DNA of 8,007 nucleotides, from the NCBI GenBank assembly GCA_030837395.1, contig JAUPKO010000091.1, positions 1 to 8,007 on the forward strand. Reading direction: 5' to 3'. Below the pieces are notes generated by a model. It ran no database searches, was not told the DNA's origin, and was given only the letters and a program-made list of their open reading frames with translations. This stretch comes from Actinomycetota bacterium (GTDB lineage Bacteria > Actinomycetota > Actinomycetes > S36-B12 > UBA10799). The first letter of the stretch is position 1. Each line of letters begins with the position of its first letter. A program made the translations under genes and the position numbers. Of this stretch, positions 5,188 through 8,007 are shown piece after piece.

Positions 5188-7416
5188 ATGGCTGACACAG
5201 ACGACGATACGCACGACAACACCAAGGCACCGACGCGGCGCCGCCTCGTGGATTACCCTCGGACCGGCAGGCGAGGGGTGCGCCGCTGGCTGCCCTCGTG
5301 GAAGCTGGTGCTCGGCACCCTGGTGACACTCGGATTGCTCGCTGCGGCCGGACTGGCAGCAGCGGTGACGCTGGTGTCGGTGCCCAAGGCCAACGACATC
5401 GCGTTGGCGCAGGCGACGACGTTCTACTGGAACGACGGCACCACGGTGCTCGGGCGCGCGGGTGAGGCCAACCGGACCTCGGTGACCCTCGATCAGGTTC
5501 CGCAGGATGTGCAGGAGGCTGTCATGGCCGCCGAAGACCGCGACTTCTACCAGCACGGTGGGGTGTCGCCGATCGGCATCGCACGGGCGGCCTGGAACAA
5601 CGCCTTCGGCGACAACGGCACCCAAGGTGGCTCCACCATCACCCAGCAGTACGCCAAGAACGCGTTCCTCACCCAGGACCAGACGATGGTCCGCAAGGCC
5701 CGCGAGCTCGTGCTGTCGATCAAGCTTGAGTCGACGGTGTCCAAGGACGAGATTCTGATCGATTACCTCAACACCGTCTATTACGGTCGCGGCGCCTACG
5801 GCATCGAGGCGGCGGCACAGGCGTATTTCGACGTGCCGGCCAGCGAGTTGACCGTCGAGCAGGGGGCCATGCTGGCCGCGCTGCTGCAGTCGCCCAACGG
5901 CTTGGCGCCGGAGAAGGACCTCGGCGGTCTAGTGGAGCGTTGGAACTACGTGCTTGACGGCATGGTCGATCAGGGCTGGCTCTCGGCCAACGAGCGGGCA
6001 TCGATGAAGTTCCCGTCCGTGATCCCCTACTCGCAGGCCGCCTACAACGCCGGGCCGGACGGCTTCCTGTTCGCCGCCGCTCAGGAGCAGCTGCTCACGT
6101 TGGGCTACACCGAGGACGATCTGAACCTCGCCGGGTTGGACATCATCACGACCTTCGATCGACAGAAGCAGGATGCCGCAGTCGCGGCGGTGCAGGAGTA
6201 CGACCCGAGCCAGGAGGTGGCCGGTCTGCGGATCGGGCTGGCCTCGCTGGAGCCGGGCACCGGCAAGGTCGTCGCGCTCTATGGCGGCGCGGACTACCAG
6301 GAGAATCAGTTCAACAACGCGACTCAGGCCCGCGGCCAGGGTGGTTCCACCTTCAAGGCCTTCGGGCTCGCGGCGGGGCTCGAGGACGGCATCGGGCTGG
6401 ACACCACCTACAGCGGTGCCTCGCCGATGACCATCGACGGCTACACGTTGGAGAACTACGACAACCAGAGCTACGGCACGGTTTCGATGCTCAACGCCAC
6501 GGTCAATTCGATCAACACCCCATTCGTGCAGATGAATGCGGACATCGGGCCGGATCGCACCAAGGCCGCCCTGATCGCGGCCGGCATCCCGGCCGACACC
6601 CCTGGCCTGACCGGCGAGTTGAACAACATCCTCGGCAGCGCCTCACCCACCCCGCTGGAGGAGGCCACCGCTTTCGCGACGCTGGCCGCCCGCGGCCAGC
6701 ACGTCGACCCCACCATGATCACTCAGGTGCGCAGCGCCTCAGGCGAGTTGCTCTGGGAGTGGGAGCCGGAAACCGACGAGGCGTTCAGCCAGAAGGTGGT
6801 CGACCGCGTCACCTATGCGTTACGGCAGGTGGTCACCTCCGGTACGGGTATGGCCGCCCAGTCTCCGGATCGGCCCGTGGCCGGCAAGACCGGCACCTCG
6901 GACGACTACATGTCGGCCTGGTTCAGCGGCTACACCCCGCAGTTGGCGGCGGCCGTCATGGTCGTTCGCAACGACGCGGCCGGCAATGAGATCTCGTTGA
7001 CAGGTGACGGTGGCCTGACCACCGGCACTGGCGGTGCCCTGCCGGCGCAGATCTTCGGCTCGTACATCACGTCGGCCATGGTCGACATGGACGTCGAGTA
7101 CTTCTTCGAGCCGGACTCCGTGTACGACTACACGGCGCCGCCGAGCCCGACCTACGTGCCGTCGCAGGAGCCGACGACCGTGGCCCCGTCGCAGGAGCCC
7201 ACGCCCAGCGTGACGCTGACGCCCGAGCCGACCACGGCCGAGCCGACGCCGGCACCCACCACACCGACGGCCGAACCCACCACGGCCGCACCGACGACGG
7301 TGCCCCCACCCATTGTCGAACCCACTGTGCCCACGGCGGCCCCTAGCCTGCAGTCCTTGGCGCCCAGCGCGGTGCAACTGCCCGAGGAGCAACTCGCGCC
7401 CTCGCCTAGCGGGTAA
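5188..7416 (+). CDS. ponA: Bifunctional class A penicillin-binding protein (peptidoglycan glycosyltransferase/transpeptidase)
   Basis: This 742-residue membrane-anchored enzyme polymerises lipid II and crosslinks peptidoglycan outside the membrane. Order: a basic cytoplasmic tail (1-37); one membrane helix (about 38-64); a GT51 glycosyltransferase domain (about 95-270) with AEDRDFYQHGG (catalytic Glu116), GGSTITQQ (147-154), RKARE (169-173) and the block from YLNTVYYG (193-200) to YGIEAAA (204-210); and a transpeptidase domain (about 345-625) with STFK (nucleophile Ser387, Lys390), SIN (441-443) and KTGTS (567-571). After 646 comes a Pro/Thr/Ala/Glu-rich tail of nearly 100 residues with no PASTA domain. 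PonA1 of mycobacteria also has a proline-rich C-terminus. All catalytic motifs are intact. ATG 5188 is the only reasonable start: a stop lies 6 nt upstream in frame (5182-5184), and the next in-frame GTG would remove part of the tail. Its Shine-Dalgarno is poor, but a 7-codon ORF (5165-5188) overlaps it as TAATG. The DUF5318 gene precedes it on the same strand; it converges with the GT87 gene. Confidence 0.97.
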   Translation: MADTDDDTHDNTKAPTRRRLVDYPRTGRRGVRRWLPSWKLVLGTLVTLGLLAAAGLAAAVTLVSVPKANDIALAQATTFYWNDGTTVLGRAGEANRTSVTLDQVPQDVQEAVMAAEDRDFYQHGGVSPIGIARAAWNNAFGDNGTQGGSTITQQYAKNAFLTQDQTMVRKARELVLSIKLESTVSKDEILIDYLNTVYYGRGAYGIEAAAQAYFDVPASELTVEQGAMLAALLQSPNGLAPEKDLGGLVERWNYVLDGMVDQGWLSANERASMKFPSVIPYSQAAYNAGPDGFLFAAAQEQLLTLGYTEDDLNLAGLDIITTFDRQKQDAAVAAVQEYDPSQEVAGLRIGLASLEPGTGKVVALYGGADYQENQFNNATQARGQGGSTFKAFGLAAGLEDGIGLDTTYSGASPMTIDGYTLENYDNQSYGTVSMLNATVNSINTPFVQMNADIGPDRTKAALIAAGIPADTPGLTGELNNILGSASPTPLEEATAFATLAARGQHVDPTMITQVRSASGELLWEWEPETDEAFSQKVVDRVTYALRQVVTSGTGMAAQSPDRPVAGKTGTSDDYMSAWFSGYTPQLAAAVMVVRNDAAGNEISLTGDGGLTTGTGGALPAQIFGSYITSAMVDMDVEYFFEPDSVYDYTAPPSPTYVPSQEPTTVAPSQEPTPSVTLTPEPTTAEPTPAPTTPTAEPTTAAPTTVPPPIVEPTVPTAAPSLQSLAPSAVQLPEEQLAPSPSG
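7159..7199 (+). repeat. Short direct repeat within the ponA Pro/Thr-rich tail
   Basis: The 14-mer CCGTCGCAGGAGCC occurs at 7159-7172 and 7186-7199 with a 27-nt period, encoding two PSQEPT units in the disordered tail. EPTT-type peptides recur further on (AEPTPAPTTPTAEPTT). The tail probably grew by in-frame duplication. Confidence 0.7.
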
Positions 7417-7442
7417 GTCTGGCCTCGGTAGGTCTGGCCTCA
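7414..7442. repeat. 15-bp imperfect tandem duplication over the ponA and GT87 stop codons
   Basis: TAAGTCTGGCCTCGG (7414-7428) is followed by TAGGTCTGGCCTCAG (7429-7443), differing at two positions. The duplication gives ponA two in-frame stops, TAA (7414) and TAG (7429). It fills the 23-nt gap between the convergent genes and runs into the GT87 stop codon. No hairpin terminator is visible in this gap. Confidence 0.75.
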
Positions 7443-8007
7443 GGCGATGTGGGCGGGAGCCGCGCTGCGGCGCCGACGCAGCCAGGTGGTGCGGTCGGGT
7501 GCGTCGGCCAACGGCCCGCCGGCGGGGTCGTCGATGCCGTCCACCCGCACCGGATCATGTGCTGGACGCAGGGAGTTGCGGATCAGCATCCCGGCGAACC
7601 ACACGGTCACGCCGATGTGAATCCAGATCGCCACCGAGTACCAGCCGGCGGGCAGGCCTTTGCCCGGGTTCTCCAGCCCGGCTAGGTACAGCCAGATGGC
7701 CGCGAAGTACACCAGTTGCCCGGCCTGCCAGACCACTAGATAGCGCACACGCGGCAGTGACAGCACCGCCAGCGGCAGCAGCCAGGTCATGTATTGCGGT
7801 GAATAGACCTTGTTGGTGATGAGGAAGGCGGCCAGCACGAGGAAGAGCATCGGGGCCAGCCGCGGGCGCACAGGAGCCCAGCCGATGAACGCCGCCAGGG
7901 CCAGGCACAGTAGGCCGAACACCACCGTGCCGGCGGAGTTGAGCATGCTGGCCGGCAGGTCGATACCGACGATCGACAGGGCCAACCACGGCGATCCGAA
8001 GTCCTGT
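7440..8007 (-). CDS. GT87 (DUF2029) polyprenyl-phosphate sugar glycosyltransferase, C-terminal part
   Basis: The frame enters from the right edge (first full codons read QDFGSPWLALSI) and ends at TGA 7440-7442, giving 188 residues of the C-terminal part. It has at least four hydrophobic helices. The diagnostic piece is FLITNKVYSPQYMTWLLPLAVLS, spread over about fragment residues 63-85: an NKVYSPQY-type motif followed by WLLPL, which I know from actinobacterial GT87 (GT-C fold) mannosyltransferases. These membrane enzymes use polyprenyl-phosphate mannose, or a similar donor, on the outer face of the membrane. The exact acceptor cannot be read. The tail DPVRVDGIDDPAGGPLADAPD is polar and cytoplasmic or disordered. 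The N-terminus and catalytic Asp lie outside the window. It converges with ponA 23 nt away, whereas I recall the M. tuberculosis counterpart Rv0051 being co-oriented with ponA1. A TTG at 7983-7985 is not the true start. Confidence 0.85.
   Translation of the reverse strand, partial: QDFGSPWLALSIVGIDLPASMLNSAGTVVFGLLCLALAAFIGWAPVRPRLAPMLFLVLAAFLITNKVYSPQYMTWLLPLAVLSLPRVRYLVVWQAGQLVYFAAIWLYLAGLENPGKGLPAGWYSVAIWIHIGVTVWFAGMLIRNSLRPAHDPVRVDGIDDPAGGPLADAPDRTTWLRRRRSAAPAHIA

Noticed and set aside
4583..5329. Minus-strand ORFs of 248 and 178 residues across the repeat region
   Set aside because: They overlap the start of ponA and the end of the DUF5318 gene, are Arg/Gly/Ser-rich, and show no domain. 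They are an artefact of GC-rich repeats.
6820..7392. 190-residue minus-strand ORF opposite the ponA C-terminus
   Set aside because: Its Gly/Arg/His-rich low-complexity sequence mirrors the Pro/Thr codons of the PBP tail.

Overview
The window is high-GC DNA with the codon habits of an actinobacterium. It contains a syntenic block known from that phylum: inositol-3-phosphate synthase (ino1), a PadR-type regulator, a DUF5318 zinc-ribbon protein, a bifunctional class A penicillin-binding protein (ponA) and a GT87 polyprenyl-phosphate-mannose-type glycosyltransferase. From memory, M. tuberculosis has the same neighbours at Rv0046c-Rv0051. Here the GT87 gene faces ponA, and an MFS transporter lies beyond ino1. 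I cannot fix the genus; a Nocardioides/Propionibacteriales- or Mycobacteriales-like organism would fit.

Layout from left to right: (1) 1-845, minus: a three-TM envelope protein whose frame is intact except for one in-frame TAA at 642-644, so it is called a pseudogene or nonsense allele, and it also runs off the left edge. (2) 949-2241, minus: an MFS permease. (3) 2242-2394: a spacer with a very strong hairpin (2293-2336), probably the end of the ino1 transcript. (4) 2395-4062, minus: a tight padR-ino1 operon with 3 nt between the genes. (5) 4063-4239: a divergent promoter region with a candidate PadR operator over the predicted padR-ino1 transcription start, and a predicted leaderless promoter for the other side. 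(6) 4240-4752, plus: DUF5318 protein. (7) 4753-5187: a repeat-rich spacer with a 30-bp tandem repeat. (8) 5188-7416, plus: ponA with a Pro/Thr-rich tail. (9) 7440-8007, minus: the C-terminal part of a GT87 glycosyltransferase, cut by the right edge.

The theme is cell-envelope construction. Ino1 makes inositol-3-phosphate, the precursor of phosphatidylinositol and its mannosides and, in many actinobacteria, of mycothiol. PonA polymerises and crosslinks peptidoglycan. GT87 enzymes use polyprenyl-phosphate sugars to glycosylate envelope lipids and glycans. The layout suggests that the PadR protein represses its own operon and so ties inositol supply to a signal that the sequence does not reveal. 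I see no defence system, mobile element, CRISPR array or RNA gene. The most notable points are the lone nonsense codon, the 30-bp tandem repeats upstream of ponA, and the PadR operator candidate.
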